Shown here piece by piece: positions 23,023 through 34,989 of a stretch of DNA of 64,000 nt. Numbering within the stretch: the first letter of the stretch is position 1; the number at the start of each line of letters is the position of its first letter. The notes below the pieces were generated by a model. The model made no database searches, was not told the origin of the DNA, and was given only the letters and a program-made list of their open reading frames with translations. Position numbers and translations under genes: made by a program. This stretch comes from Papaver somniferum (Eukaryota; Streptophyta; Magnoliopsida; Ranunculales; Papaveraceae), in contig NW_020639929.1 of assembly GCF_003573695.1 (NCBI RefSeq), positions 896,406 to 960,405 on the forward strand, given 5' to 3'.

Positions 23023-25815
23023 TGGTGGGCCCGGAGATGCGTGAAAATTAAGCGAAATGAAAACGGGCCTACAGTAATACCGCAAGTGCACGGTCGTCGG
23101 TTGTAGCTCGTGCAAGTACGGGTCGATCCACAGAGACTGGGTGTGTTTTGGAGTTTCTAGCTATTTGGACTCTAAATTGCTATTGGGCTTCTAATTGTGC
23201 TTTGGGCTTAGTGGGTTTGTTTGTAATGATGAAGTGCTTTAGGCCTTGGGCCTTTGAATGATGAACTGTGAACTAGGCTTTGGCCTTAAACTTAGGCTTG
23301 GGCTGAACTGGGCCTCAGAGGCTTTTGGGAGCTAGGCCTCAGTTATGTACACAGTAGACTGGGCTTAACTTCACCCAATGATGAAATGGGCTTCAACTTT
23401 TGGTTCAAACCTGTGCTTCAGTTTGTACAAACAATGGACAGTGGGCTTAGAACTGAGAACTGAGCTTGGGCTCAGTGTTGAAGTGAGCTTTGGAGCAGCA
23501 GCAGACAGGGAAAAGGAAGGAAAGCAATGCAGCAGTGGCAGCAGGGAAAAGAAAGCAGCAGCAGCAGTACTGCACAGCAGGGGAAAGAAAGCAGTGCACA
23601 GCAGCAGCACAAGCAATGCACAGCAGCAACACAACAATGCAAGTAGTAGCAGCAGCAGAACAAGGAGTAGTTGAAGTAGCAGGAGCAAAGACAATGCAAT
23701 AAATAAAATGTAAAGAAGCAAAGACAATGAAGTAAAGAAGACTAACAAAATAGCAAAGAAAACAAAACAAAGAACATCAATGACAGTGGAGGAAAACAAA
23801 AGTAACAAGGAAACAATGGAGGAAATGGAACAAACCAAGGCTGTTTTAGCCAAGGGCGGTGGAGATGGTGAAGGTGAAATGGTGAAGGTGAGCCTAGGCA
23901 TACTACTAGAGTGGGAAGAGAACCAGTTTGCTCACAGTCACTAGTGAGCACTAGTTTCTCCCCACTGCTCAATCAACACAATGCTTCAAAGGCTTTAGCC
24001 TAACATTCACACAAAACAGTTATAAAAACAGCTATAAAAACAGTGATAAGAAGCCACAAAAACAAATAGATAACAAAGAAGAGCAGGAAAAAATGTTAGG
24101 CAGTGGCTGTTTTTGGTTAAATCCTTGTCCCTAATGGATCTAGGTGGAGGTTCTAGCCTGCCTATGTTCCAGGGCATACATAAATGGAATAGAAGGAGAA
24201 GAAGCTTGCTAATGAGCACTAAATTCCTCCATTTCTCAATTAGCTCGATTTACAAGAATTATAACCTAAACTTCCACCACTAACAGTGAACATACTTAAC
24301 ATGAATTACACAAGACAATAGAACATGGACTAGACATTTAAAACAAAATCACAGGGACTGAAATGAAACATGAACTGGAATTAAACATAACCAAGCATGG
24401 AACTAGAAATTACCAAACATTAAAATTAAACTAACACAAACCTAATTGCACTAACAGTTGAAAATTAAATCAAAATTAAACTTGCTAAACACAAAATTAA
24501 AACCTAAATTGAACTGTTGGAATTGAAATTGACATTAAAACAAACTTAATTGTAACTGAAATAGAAATTGGACTTGGAATTTGAAATTAGAAATTAGAAG
24601 TGAACCTAACCCAAATTGGGTGGTTACTTGGCTAGTCCAAGAACACCTTCTACACATAATACATATCCCCTATTTATACCCAGGACACCCAATTAGGGTT
24701 TACAAACCAAATCCCTAAATTTCCCCCAAAAACAGTAAAACTAGGTTTTTAAATTCATCTCACCAATCATGATGAAAGTTGTTTCTGACTTCGACCCACG
24801 TTGCTACATCTCCTTCTAGCCTTCCTGTACGCTTCGAATTCGTCTATAGACTCACTTATTTTACTGATTTCTCACCTAGGGTTTCAGAGAAAGGAATGGT
24901 GAGAAATCAGTGAAATAAGGGGCTAGAGAGAGGGGGAAAAGGGGAGGGTAGGTGATGGTGGTAGATATGGAGACGTTTGGTGGCTGTGGCAGGTATGGAA
25001 GTAGCAGGTGGAGGTGATGGTGGCGGAATGGGTGTTTCTGCAGAGGAATGGGGGGGAAGAATGAGTCGACAGTTTAGGGTATAGGGTATCCGTTTTTAGG
25101 GTGTTGAGCGGGCGCATCAAAGTTAGATGTTGGCGAAGCTGAGCCACTGGAATCGAAGCTGGTAGGTGAATCGGACGGCTCCGCCTGAAGAGGCTGGTAT
25201 CGACCGTCGGATGTCTTGATACAACGAAGTTAACGGCTCTAGATGGGGTTAGGTGTTGAAGTGTTAGGCGGAAGTATCGAGATTTGATGCGCAGGCAAAT
25301 AAGCGACCGTAGGATCTAAATGTGATCTAATCTGAAGGCTTGGAATTTAGGCACTATGGTGTTTTGCAGGTACTTCAGATTTTGATGAACGATGAAGAAG
25401 CGACCATTGGATGATGAGATGGATCCAATCTAACGGCTGAGAATGGAGGCGGGTATGGATATAGAAAATGGGTTTGGGTAAGGGTTTTGGGCCTTGGGTA
25501 TGCCAAGCCCATATCTTCTTTAAGAACAATTCTTCCTTCTTGAGCCCATTCCTAGCTTTTTGGACGTGCGCTCCATTCTTTGCGGCTTCCTTGCGTAATT
25601 TCTTCCGGATTTTCACCACTCTTCAGCTCTTTTCCGCTCCGCAAGTCATCCAGACTTTATTTATTACCTAAAAATGCAAAATTAAGTAAGAAAAATATTT
25701 ATTCTTGAAAACAATGAAAATACAGAATATGGGATAAAATGTAGAATTACTGCACAAAAGATGAGTTAAATGCCAACAAAAAGGGACAAATATATACAAT
25801 ATTTGGCACTCATCA
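23023..25815 (-). mobile_element. Element D 5' LTR (right copy)
   Basis: Nearly identical to 17986-20781. TATA box at 24669-24678; hairpin arms at 24855-24876 and 24898-24919. Promoter copy for the element in its own orientation. Confidence 0.93.
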
Positions 25816-25909
25816 GCCGCCCCTAGTTTCATTGACCAATTGGGTTGCTCCAAACCCGCCGCATCCTTAAAAGAGGTTGCCATACTAAGTTGGCTTCCCA
25901 AAACCCGCG

Positions 25910-26235
25910 CGAACATGCCAATCGTCATGCCAAACATACCAAGCAGCTTGCCAAACTCGCCAAATGCGCATGCCAAACATGCCAAGCAGCATGCCAAACC
26001 CGCCAAACATGCCAAGCAGCATGCCAAACCCGCCAAACCCGGAAAACGCGCATGCCAATCGGCATGCCAAACCCGACAAACGCGCATTCTAGACGCACAT
26101 GCCAATCGGCATGCCAAACATTTCAAGCAGCATGCCAAACTCGCCAAACGCACATGCTAGGCGCACATTCCAAACGGCATGCCAAACTTGCCAAAAATGC
26201 GCATGCCAGGCGCAAATGCCAAACGACATGCCATA
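25910..26235 (+). repeat. CATGCCAAAC minisatellite, third array
   Basis: About 325 bp in the E 3' LTR, same unit as 7205-7425 and 16225-16680 but of different length and order. Confidence 0.8.
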
Positions 26236-26988
26236 TACGCTAATTAGGGTTTAGGCATGCTAAACCCTAATTTAGAAAAAGTTTCCAGGCGCCGACAAAA
26301 GGTAGCCATAATCAACGGCTATCCTTCCTCATGAGATGCAATCTCAGACATCCAAGTTCGTCACCGATCTGACAGACTTGTGGCAACTTTCAGGCGACCA
26401 TCCGCCTAAAATTAATGGCCATGGCTACGCCAGGCACCACCGTGCCACTGGCATGCACGATCCATGCCAGCCATGCCGCATTTCTGCTGGCGTGCACCGA
26501 ATACGCCACTGCGCCATCTTCAGGCGCCAACACAAGGTAGCCACAATCAACGACTACCCTTATTTCATAAGATGCGATCTCATCCATCGAAGTTCGCCAC
26601 CAAGCCGGCGAGCTTGTGGAAATTTTTAGGCGACCACCCAAGACGAGCCTTATAGCATCACATGATATTTACCTGCGGCAAGCCTCTCAATTGCGGCACG
26701 TAGCAAAGTGCTACATGTTTTCTGCGAAAACACTCGAGACATCAAAACGTCACAAACTGGGGGATACTCATCAGGGTATTGGTATGGAGGTTTACAGCGT
26801 GCGGCGTGCAATACGCCCATTACAAGAAAGTGTCATAAAGTGGGGCGGTTAATAATGGAAAGAAGTAATGGTGAAACGTATCCTTCATTATGGAAACATC
26901 AATTCCAGGCGTTATTCGTTACTCCCTTCTTCCACCACTCAATCGTTTCCACTTCCTACGAGACTAGGGTACGTTTTGTTGCGACTTG

Positions 26989-26998
26989 TATAAATAGG
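26989..26998 (+). promoter_or_regulatory. TATA box of E 3' LTR
   Basis: TATAAATAGG, the intact form; in the solo LTR the same place reads TATAATTAGG. Confidence 0.55.
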
Positions 26999-27899
26999 TC
27001 TCACCTATTTCCACCAAAAATAAGTTTTCTGTCAGGAGAACAATACAACATTCAGAAATCACCTGATAGCTTTTTCATTCAGCTAGGCAGTCCAATTTTC
27101 TGATACAAGTCACAAAACACCCACACTTCCAGAATGACGATTATGGTCTCAACACTTTCTTCGCTTCCCTCCCTGAGACCAACCATTCTCCTTCACTTTG
27201 TGACCGAAGCAAGTCTGGAACGACCATTTTTTGGTTTAGGCCATATTTGTACAGATTGATCTCTCGAATCAAAAGTACTCCCGTGCAGTACATTATTTAG
27301 GGTTTAGACTCGTTTCTCATTCACACACACGAATTTACCAAAATCAGCAGAAACCGTTTTCACCCACAAACAAAAAGAATACTTACATCAACCTCTCCAT
27401 CGATAATGGATTCCTGGATTTTTCGTGCGGAGGAAAGATGAAGACCGTCAATACCCAATGGAGAAAAATTCTGAAACAAATTAACAATATTCTTTTGGGA
27501 TCTTAATTACATGGACAAGAAAATTACGAAGATAGAGGAAGTACTAACAACTCACCAAAGAAGCGGCTGGAGACTGCGTACTATTTGCTATCATTCTGTA
27601 GTTCATCCTGCTCCTGCTTTCCCTACCCTGGGGACTGTCTTTCCATTCAGATAAGTCTACATGAATTCGAGACCTCACAGCACGACCGCCCTACAATGAG
27701 TTAATCGAAACAATCAAAGGTGCGATTATCATGCTTTTACCAAAAATCATAAGAAAATATTTACCTGTGAAGATTCTGTAGATGTTTTACTTTTATCACC
27801 ACTAGAAAGAGGTTTCAACCGTGGTCAATCCAAGAGCATCTCAGTAGAAGGAAACTCTCGTGTCAGAGACTTGACATCCATCACGAAATTATATAAGCG

Positions 27900-29504
27900 T
27901 TCGAGTTGCTGATTTCCGAATTCTGCGTAACCTGGAGTTACATAAATATCTCGGTCGGTAAAAGAAGACAAATAATTATTCCCTTCCACATGTGTGTTAT
28001 CTAAATGAGCCTTCAGATACCGACAGATGGTTTATTCATTCGATGACCTGGAGCACACTGATCGAGACCGATTTGTCGAGCTGCTTTGTCGATATTATAT
28101 TCTTCCACCTGGAATTTTCCTTGCATCACTGACACTATGTAACCAGGAGTGCAACTCAGCATAAAATATTTCTCTCCATCACTCAACTCAGTGCCAGACT
28201 TCAAAGTGATGATCTCTTTAGTATCATTGAAAGTGATCAATTGCGAGAAGAAAGAAGGAACTGTCGTCCAGGGACGAAAGATGAACTCAGATTCAGTGTC
28301 TAAAATACTAGCAAGTCATGTATTTTTCCGTGGTCGCTTCGTAGACCAGCGCATAATCCTAGCACTATTTTTCTCAAAGATGGCATGACGAGTATCCACA
28401 TTAGGTCCTTGTAAGACACTACGGGGAATTGGAGCATATTTCTCAAGGTGCTCCCACATTAAAGCTTGGAGGAACATGGTATTATCATATGTTTCAATCT
28501 TTATGAAACCATTGGAGACACTGGAGTCCATGACTAAAGAATCCAAGTTGGCGAATAGTGAACCCAGAAACAGACTACCAATAGGAAGCTTCTCACCTTT
28601 AGCCATTTTTATAGAAAAAAGAATCACAAACGACTTCAATAAATGTCCATTGTCTTCAAGAATGTCTCTGGAAAGCCACAAACATAAGAAAGCAGCAATG
28701 GTCAAAATATCGGGATCTTCGGGAATCACATCTCTCGGCCACCAGTGTTTCATCCATTGAGCATAACAAATTTTGAGCGACCCGTTGAATTCTTGCATCT
28801 TAGCTTTCAGAATGTCTAATATTCTATTCTCCTCTGTTGAGAGCTCTTCAGGGAAATTACCAATAACTGGGAGATGCAATAAAGCGACTACATCTTCCAA
28901 AGTGACAGTGAATTCTCCCCATCTTCATATGAATGTGTGAGTGGGAATGCACCAACGAGCAAGCAGAGCCACCATACCTGGTATGTCGTGATTGATCACT
29001 AGATCCCCAATTGGTTTAATAGATCGTGTCACCTGTACACGATCCAACATAGTTCTTACGTGGATATATCCCAACATATGACGTGCCCATTCAGAGAAAT
29101 GTGCCAGAGGCTTTCGAGAAAGTTTGAGTTCCACATGTGAACCCAAATAGTGTTTCCCACTCAAAAAAAAACCTAATTATCGCTTGAGGAGTTACCATCT
29201 TGTTCCGAGTAGTGCTTCTGGGATTTATGAGCAACCGGAATGCGGAACCTGAAGGACGTTTTTCGGGTTTGTATTGAAACACGAAGAATTCGTCATTAGT
29301 ATTTGGGATGTTCTTGGTTTTATCCTCCTTTTTCCTAGAGGCCCTAGAATCATCATTTCTGGAAGATACATCAACATAAGCATCCTCTCCGGAAGAATCC
29401 TCTCTAGAAGCATCCTATTTAGAAGAATCCTCTCTGGAACCATCCTCTCTGGAAGACTCTTCCCTAGAATCATCTTCAGAAGAATTGTCCTGATGGTCAG
29501 TCAT
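27900..29504 (-). pseudogene. Element A antisense gene, plant mobile domain part
   Basis: Minus-strand gene inside plus-strand element A. ATG at 29504 (MTDHQDNSSEDDS), then a Ser/Asp/Glu/Arg-rich acidic tract with one TAG (29415-29417), then the plant mobile domain: FSEWARHMLGYI, DIPGMVALLARWCIPTHTF, WGEFTVTLEDVVALLHLPV (28920-28840), MKHWWPRDV, FLCLWLSRDIL, and LMWEHLEKYAPIPRSV. The typical C-terminal FRPW...VARQIGLDQ..PG motif is at about 28280-28030. One TGA interrupts it just before WGEFTVT (about 28927). The domain is shared with MAIN-type host genes and with antisense ORFs of Tat elements; its molecular role in the element is not established. The gene continues beyond element E at 15399-13700. 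Broken as it stands. Confidence 0.8.
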
Positions 29505-30850
29505 CTTTACATAGTCACTGCGACATCCACACATAAATTTCATCAGTGGAATTAAGGCGAAGGAATAATCATGATGCTCAGCTTCTATAAAAATGGTAAT
29601 CCTCAACTCTTACCTATTTACGATTTCACGAACTTAGTGATAACAACGTAAAACTCCAAAAACTTGCTCACTCCTTCAAACCTGCGAAGACGAGCAAAAT
29701 CTATCATTCAAGAGTCAACACTGACTTTTCACGAAACTATGAACAATTCATATAAACCCTTCATATGAGCGTTCCATGATTTTACGTCACAAACACATAT
29801 CATAAAATCATATAACTCGATTGTTTGTCCTTAATAATTAATCAAAAAATTGATATTTGATTTTTATCAAAATATTAAAACTCACGCACGTAAAAAAAAA
29901 TCGTGAGTTTTGTTTAAAAAAAAAAACTATTTTTGCTCAGACGAGCGTCTTCGTACGAAGCGAGGGTCTTTTCTATTTTTTCTAAAGTCCACATATTCTA
30001 AATAAAATTCTGAAAGTTCACAAATAAATTTTATCATGAAGTACAGGTCTTTTCATAAATTCCTCAAATTCTATAGATTGTTATTTATTACTTTTACTAC
30101 GAACCTACGTTCTTAAAAGTATTTGTCAAAGTTCACGCTTTGAAAATAAATTTTGGTTTTCATGAAACCTCATAAACAAAATTTTTCTCTACTGCAATTA
30201 AACCATGTCTATCCAATAATATGTGTATCTCTTTCATATTAGGGATTTTTGCTCGTTTCTTAAACTATCGAACGAATGGACATACGTGTTTTCACAAACA
30301 ACAAATTTCATAAAACCTACGCATGCATGCAACTATGGGGTCTTTGTTTTCAAAAACTCATCAAAACACACAGCAAAATAAAATAAAATAATAATTCGTA
30401 CCTTGTCAGCGCCGGAGTTCGTTAGAAATTGGCCGGCGGCAGTCGGTGGTCAAAGAGCTCCGGCATGCGTAAAAAATATTCCTCCTTCTCTGGACGTGGA
30501 GAAATCAAGGAGGGGGTGGTCGGTCATCTAGGAGAAAATAAAAAAAAAATTAGGGTCTCTTCCCTTTTATATCAATTTTATTGCCAAAACCTAGTAAAAC
30601 ATGGGTTTCCTTTTTGGGCTCGGGCGCATAAATCCTAAACCGACCATAACTAGGCTTCTGAACGTCCAAATCAACAGTGCTTCATACCTCCATGCTCATG
30701 GAATCGCACTTATCTATACATTTTCTCGTACATGACACCATTGGAGCAAATCTAGGATTCTGAGAATACCTTTGTGTGACTAAGTTCAACCACTGATCTC
30801 GTCGACTGAAAATCACCATCTAATGCTTAATGCAGAACATGACTGTCCCT
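29505..30850. other. Element A region between antisense gene and 3' LTR
   Basis: AT-rich and non-coding. It would hold the promoter and leader of the antisense gene. I see no clear TATA box near 29600 and no convincing ORF; the 69-codon frame at 30429 has no support. Confidence 0.4.
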
Positions 30851-30869
30851 CACTAAGTAGGGGACTTAA
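30851..30869 (+). other. Element A polypurine-like tract
   Basis: AAGTAGGGGACTTAA lies directly before the 3' LTR, where plus-strand DNA synthesis would start. It is only partly purine, so it may be mutated. Confidence 0.5.
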
Positions 30870-33800
30870 TATTGATGGTGGATTTTCAAAAAATGTCAAA
30901 ATCGTAAAATCATGATACTACATGTCCCTGACACGAATTTCAGGCATGTGACGATTCATATTTTACGAGCCATGATGAACATGTTTTTCGAAAAGCCTTC
31001 ACTAACTGAGCATTCGATGCCTCGCATTGCATCATGCCCTCTATGTAGAATAACATAATTGTGTGGTTCTCCTCAGATTGAGAACTTAACGCCTTCAGGA
31101 CGTCGGTGAAACTCACTGTTCCCTAACTACATAGAGAGACCCCCCTCCACATAGAAGAACGATTGGACGGTTCTCCTCAGATTGAGAGCTTAACGCCTTC
31201 AGGACGTCGGTGACACTCACTGTTCCTTGACTATGTGGAGAGACCGTGTATAGAATCAGGTGGTTCTCCTCAGATTGAGAGCATTAACGCCTTCAGGTCG
31301 TAAGCAACACTTGTGACTCCCTGACTATGCACCCTTCAGGATGGATGTGACGCTTTAACTGGCTAATATCCTTTCTGCAATAGATTGATTCTACTGTGAC
31401 ATTCACCAGTGAATTCCTAAAAGATAATATATTTTATCTCATCATTCTGACTTCATGATCGAATCCACGGCTGATCTCATGAAATGGTGATAGATGAATT
31501 ATTACTCCGATTTCATGATCGAATTCACGGCTGATCTCCTGAAATGGTAATAGATTACTCCGATTTCATGATTGAATCCACGACTGATCTCATGAAATGG
31601 TAATAAACAACCATTACTCCAATTCTAAGGTCGAATCTGCGATCCCATGGAAGGGTAATACTCATTTTATTATTCCGAATTCATGGTCGAATCCACGGCT
31701 GATCCTATGGATTGATAATAAAAAAACTACTCACTCTTATTACTCAGTTCCATGAATCATTCTCCACTTAATTTCATAAATTAGTAATAAATACTCAACA
31801 ATCGGGCATCAGGACCATCACTGAGTAAGCCCCATAAAATAGTGCAAGTGTACTAGACAATGATGGACGACCGAGCACCCGAATGAACGAACGAGCATTC
31901 GAAAATATGGATAAATGAGGAATCCTACACAAAACAGGAGAGAAATAATAATAATAAAATATTAAGAGGCGCTCATGGGCCGGGCCCACCGGCTAGCCGG
32001 TCGTGCCCTAGCCGTGGCCGGTCCCATGCCTCTCCCATTATTTTCCCTTATTTTGTTATTTTCATGAACTCATGAAAACTCCTTCATTATAGCAACTTTC
32101 CTTGTTTGAGCAAAACTCACGGTTTCTCCATATTTTCATGGTTTCATGAGAAATAATAATACAAAATAGGGAAAGGTGTTGCGGGACCAGGCAATCTAGC
32201 CGGCCGGCCATGCCCAAACCGTGGCCGGTCCCACACCTTCCAATCCCTAGTCTTCTATAGTTATTATTTCCCTAATCTCATGAAACTCCTCCGTTTCAAA
32301 AAAACTCATGGTTTCTCCATAGTTCCACGGTTTCATGAAAAATAATATTATAAAATAGGAAAAGGTGTCATGGGACCGGGCAACTTGGCCGGCCGGCCAT
32401 GCCCTAGCCGTGACCGGTCCCACACCTTGCAATCCCTATTCTTTCACAAATATTATTTCCCTCATCTCATGAAACTCCTCAATTTGAGCAAAAATCATGG
32501 TTTCTTCATATTTTCTCAAATATTTCTTAAATCATGAAAAAGCCTAAAGCCAACATGGTCACACGACCATCTAGACTCTCATGGCTATTTTAAATGTTAA
32601 AATACTCTTATTTTAATACTTATAAAATATTGATCAATTGAGCATTCATGCTCATTCCAGCAAAAATCAAGAATTTCAGTCAAGATCAAACTCTTCTGAA
32701 AATCCAACATGTTGCTCAAATGCACACCAGAAAATACGGAAACTCTCAGAATTGAGACATGGTCAATGTGGTGACACGGGCATGCTTCCTTGACCGACCA
32801 AGGGCGGCTCTAAGGCTTGAAACAAGCCGGTCCCACACACTTTCACAATTTTGACCTAATTTGCTCAATTGCTCATACTGGGACCAAACTCTTTTCAACA
32901 AACCTGGAGTTTGATCAAACGACCACTAGCTGGTCCAACGACCACCAAGGGACGGTCTCATGCCCTCTTGTTCGGTCCCTCACTCTTCCATAATTAGGTT
33001 TTGTCACCTAATGCTCAATCGAGCACTATTTCAATAAATGATGAAACTGGCATTTAATCATCATTCTTTCACCAACCGGCCAACCAAGGACCCTGGTGCA
33101 CTCTCACTCGAGCACACGGGTGCCACATGGACGTCCATCATCCCATGTGGTCGTCCCTCCATCACTCACGACCAATTTTCAGCAATTCGTCAAGTGATGA
33201 ACAATTGATCAAAAATTAGGGTTTTCGAATAGACTCTCCACGAATCACCATTCTGAACAAAATTCAAACACTAATAAATTTATGTTGATTCAGAAATCAA
33301 CATCTGGATTAATTATAAAATATTCGGTAATCTACCAATATTCTAATTAATATTTTATTGGGTCAAGTTACCGATAAATAATTCGTCGAATTGAGCAATA
33401 CTTGCTCAGTCGCCCGAATATTGATCCATTTATCAATATTTAATAATTTATCAGTAACTCGTCGAATTGAACAATACTTGCTCAGTTGCTCAAATGTTGA
33501 TCCAGCTATCAATATTTAGTAATTTATCAGTAATTCGTCGAATTGAGCAATACTTTCTCAGTTGCTCAAATATTGATCCGACTATCAATATTATAAGTAA
33601 CCATCATCAAATTCACAATTTTTGCCAACACGTGCAATATCAGAATCATTCAAAGAACTACGCATGTTTAATCCATGATTCACTGAGTACTCTTCACTCG
33701 TGCTCAATTCAACAAAATCTAGACTCACTGTCTAATCAGTCAACAACTGACTAATTAATACACGTCTGTCATGAAGAATCCACGATTCGTGAGACATCAA

Positions 33801-34472
33801 TCACGTCACATGGGGGATATCACTTAGGATTTTGGTCTGGCGGCCTACGGCACGTGGATACATCCACGATGAGAAGTGTGAGTAATTCGTGCAAACGGTT
33901 GAAGGAGTTAGCAAAGTAGTGGGTGAATGATCAACCATGTCTCCGCACGACCTGTAACTGGTTTCATCACGATCTCCCACTATTTCACTCAACAAACCGT
34001 CACACTTACAGGGATCAATGTGTTTACTATTCTGACAGTATAAATAAGTCTCTGAATCCATGATTGAGAACAACGAATGATCACTAGCTATCAGCAATTG
34101 TCTACACATAATTTCTCGAGTAATTACTCTCAGGAATTCATCAATCTATCAGAACTTATTCGAACTCAACAGTTCATCATTATTGCAGAAACCTTCAACA
34201 CATCCACAATCCTTGATCATCATTGATCCCACACAATTCTTAGCTTCCCTCCTACAGAGCAACCCATTTCTCTTTTTGCGACCGAATTGACTCTGGAACG
34301 TCCATTGAATTGGTTTAGGCCGGAGTCCTACAGATTGATCTCTCGAGTATAAGCACTCCCTTTTCAGTGCATCTGTGTGAGGTTCAACAGTTTGCTCGGT
34401 TGAGGAGTCTCGACAACATGCTCGTCTCTTCAATTCCCTGAAAAACCAGCGACTCGTTTTTCACCATCTACA
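30870..34472 (+). mobile_element. Element A 3' LTR
   Basis: Complete 3,603-bp LTR from TATTGATGGTGG (first G mutated to A by comparison with the TGTTGATGGTGG of LTR2) to ACCATCTACA. All three repeat arrays are present and uninterrupted. TATAAATA at 34039-34046. Confidence 0.85.
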
Positions 34473-34985
34473 CTTATAAGTCGAAGGGATCAAATCTTCG
34501 TCTTTTCTTCCCATTGTCTTATATGTATGATAAAACAAAATGTCCACCGAGCTCCCAGAATCAATTAGTATTCTATTTATCGCCCATGTGAGATCATCTT
34601 CACCTTCTTCCTTTTCCGGCTTTTCTTTTGGTATTTTCTCTAACTTAACCACCAGGGGACTCTCATGGAGTTTTCCTCCTCCAGATACTTCTTATGCGCT
34701 AAATGTGATTGGTTTCTTCTGCCATTCTTTGAGTTTTGGTATCTTTGCTAGGTTCATTATTTCCTTCGCTTCGGCATCCCTCGCAAATACGCGGATTAAC
34801 ACATTGCCGTGGAAGTCTTCTATACTTTTGAATGAGTGTATTATTGAGTTACAGTGTAGATTCTTGGCATTCGCTCCCACTTCTATTAGAGAGGTGTTTT
34901 TTCCTTTGTCTGCTCCTGACGTCTGTCCACCTGTTGTTGGTTGTGGTTGTGGTGGAGGAGGTAGTGGTGTATCTAGGAAGTGGTA
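34473..34985 (-). pseudogene. Element C aspartic protease, front part
   Basis: On the minus strand: a Pro/Gly-rich lead, then a segment with KNLHCNSIIHSF, W..KPITFSA, KLHESPLVVKLEK, and the active site ILIDSGSSVDILFYHTYKTM (catalytic Asp codon ending near 34560). The D-S-G triad is intact. The frame ends abruptly at 34473, where the LTR of element A begins. The remainder is at 4950-4669. One TAG-type break lies near 34690. Confidence 0.85.
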
Positions 34986-34989
34986 AACT

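Larger units (their letters stand above)
17986..25815 (-). mobile_element. Element D: young non-coding LTR retrotransposon (LARD-like)
   Basis: Two LTRs of 2,796 and 2,793 bp (17986-20781 and 23023-25815) enclose 2,241 bp. Flanks carry the duplication GCCGC at 17981-17985 and 25816-25820. The minus strand gives the direction: behind the LTR end ...GGGCCCACCA comes the primer-binding site TGGCGCCGTTGCCGGGG (23016-23000), and a purine tract GGTTTGGGGGTATT (20795-20782) precedes the other LTR. By eye the LTRs differ at about two dozen bases plus one CAG unit, near 99% identity, so this is the youngest insertion in the nest. No gag or pol is seen, which fits a large retrotransposon derivative that depends on proteins from a relative. 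Confidence 0.93.
15400..27372 (+). mobile_element. Element E: LTR2-family retrotransposon, LTRs fused by deletion, interrupted by D
   Basis: Starts TGTTGATGGTGG at 15400, ends CACCCACAAACA at 27372, and is flanked by the duplication AAAAG at 15395-15399 and 27373-27377. It consists of the first 2,040 or so bases of one LTR (15400-17440), a short unmatched stretch, and a second LTR that starts about 205 bases in (17450-17985, continued at 25821-27372). All internal sequence is gone, so coding capacity is nil. The target is the antisense gene of element A. Confidence 0.9.
17450..27372 (+). mobile_element. Element E 3' LTR, 5' truncated and split by element D
   Basis: 17450-17985 matches the LTR from about base 205 (AAGACTCACTGAGTA). 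Element D then intervenes, and the LTR resumes after the duplicated GCCGC at 25816. It contains TATAAATAGG at 26989-26998 and ends at 27372. Confidence 0.85.
4941..34472 (+). mobile_element. Element A: Tat-like retrotransposon inserted in element C
   Basis: 5' LTR at 4941-10673 (5' truncated and holding a solo LTR), primer-binding region from 10674, gag, protease and integrase tail at 10731-13487, antisense plant-mobile-domain gene (29504 down to 13700, split by element E), a purine-rich tract at 30851-30869, and 3' LTR at 30870-34472. In the first 170 aligned bases of the LTRs I count about 14 differences by eye, so it is an old insertion. A matching TSD cannot be seen because the left end lost its first 100 bases or so. 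It has no reverse transcriptase, RNase H or integrase core, so it is non-autonomous as it stands. Confidence 0.8.
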
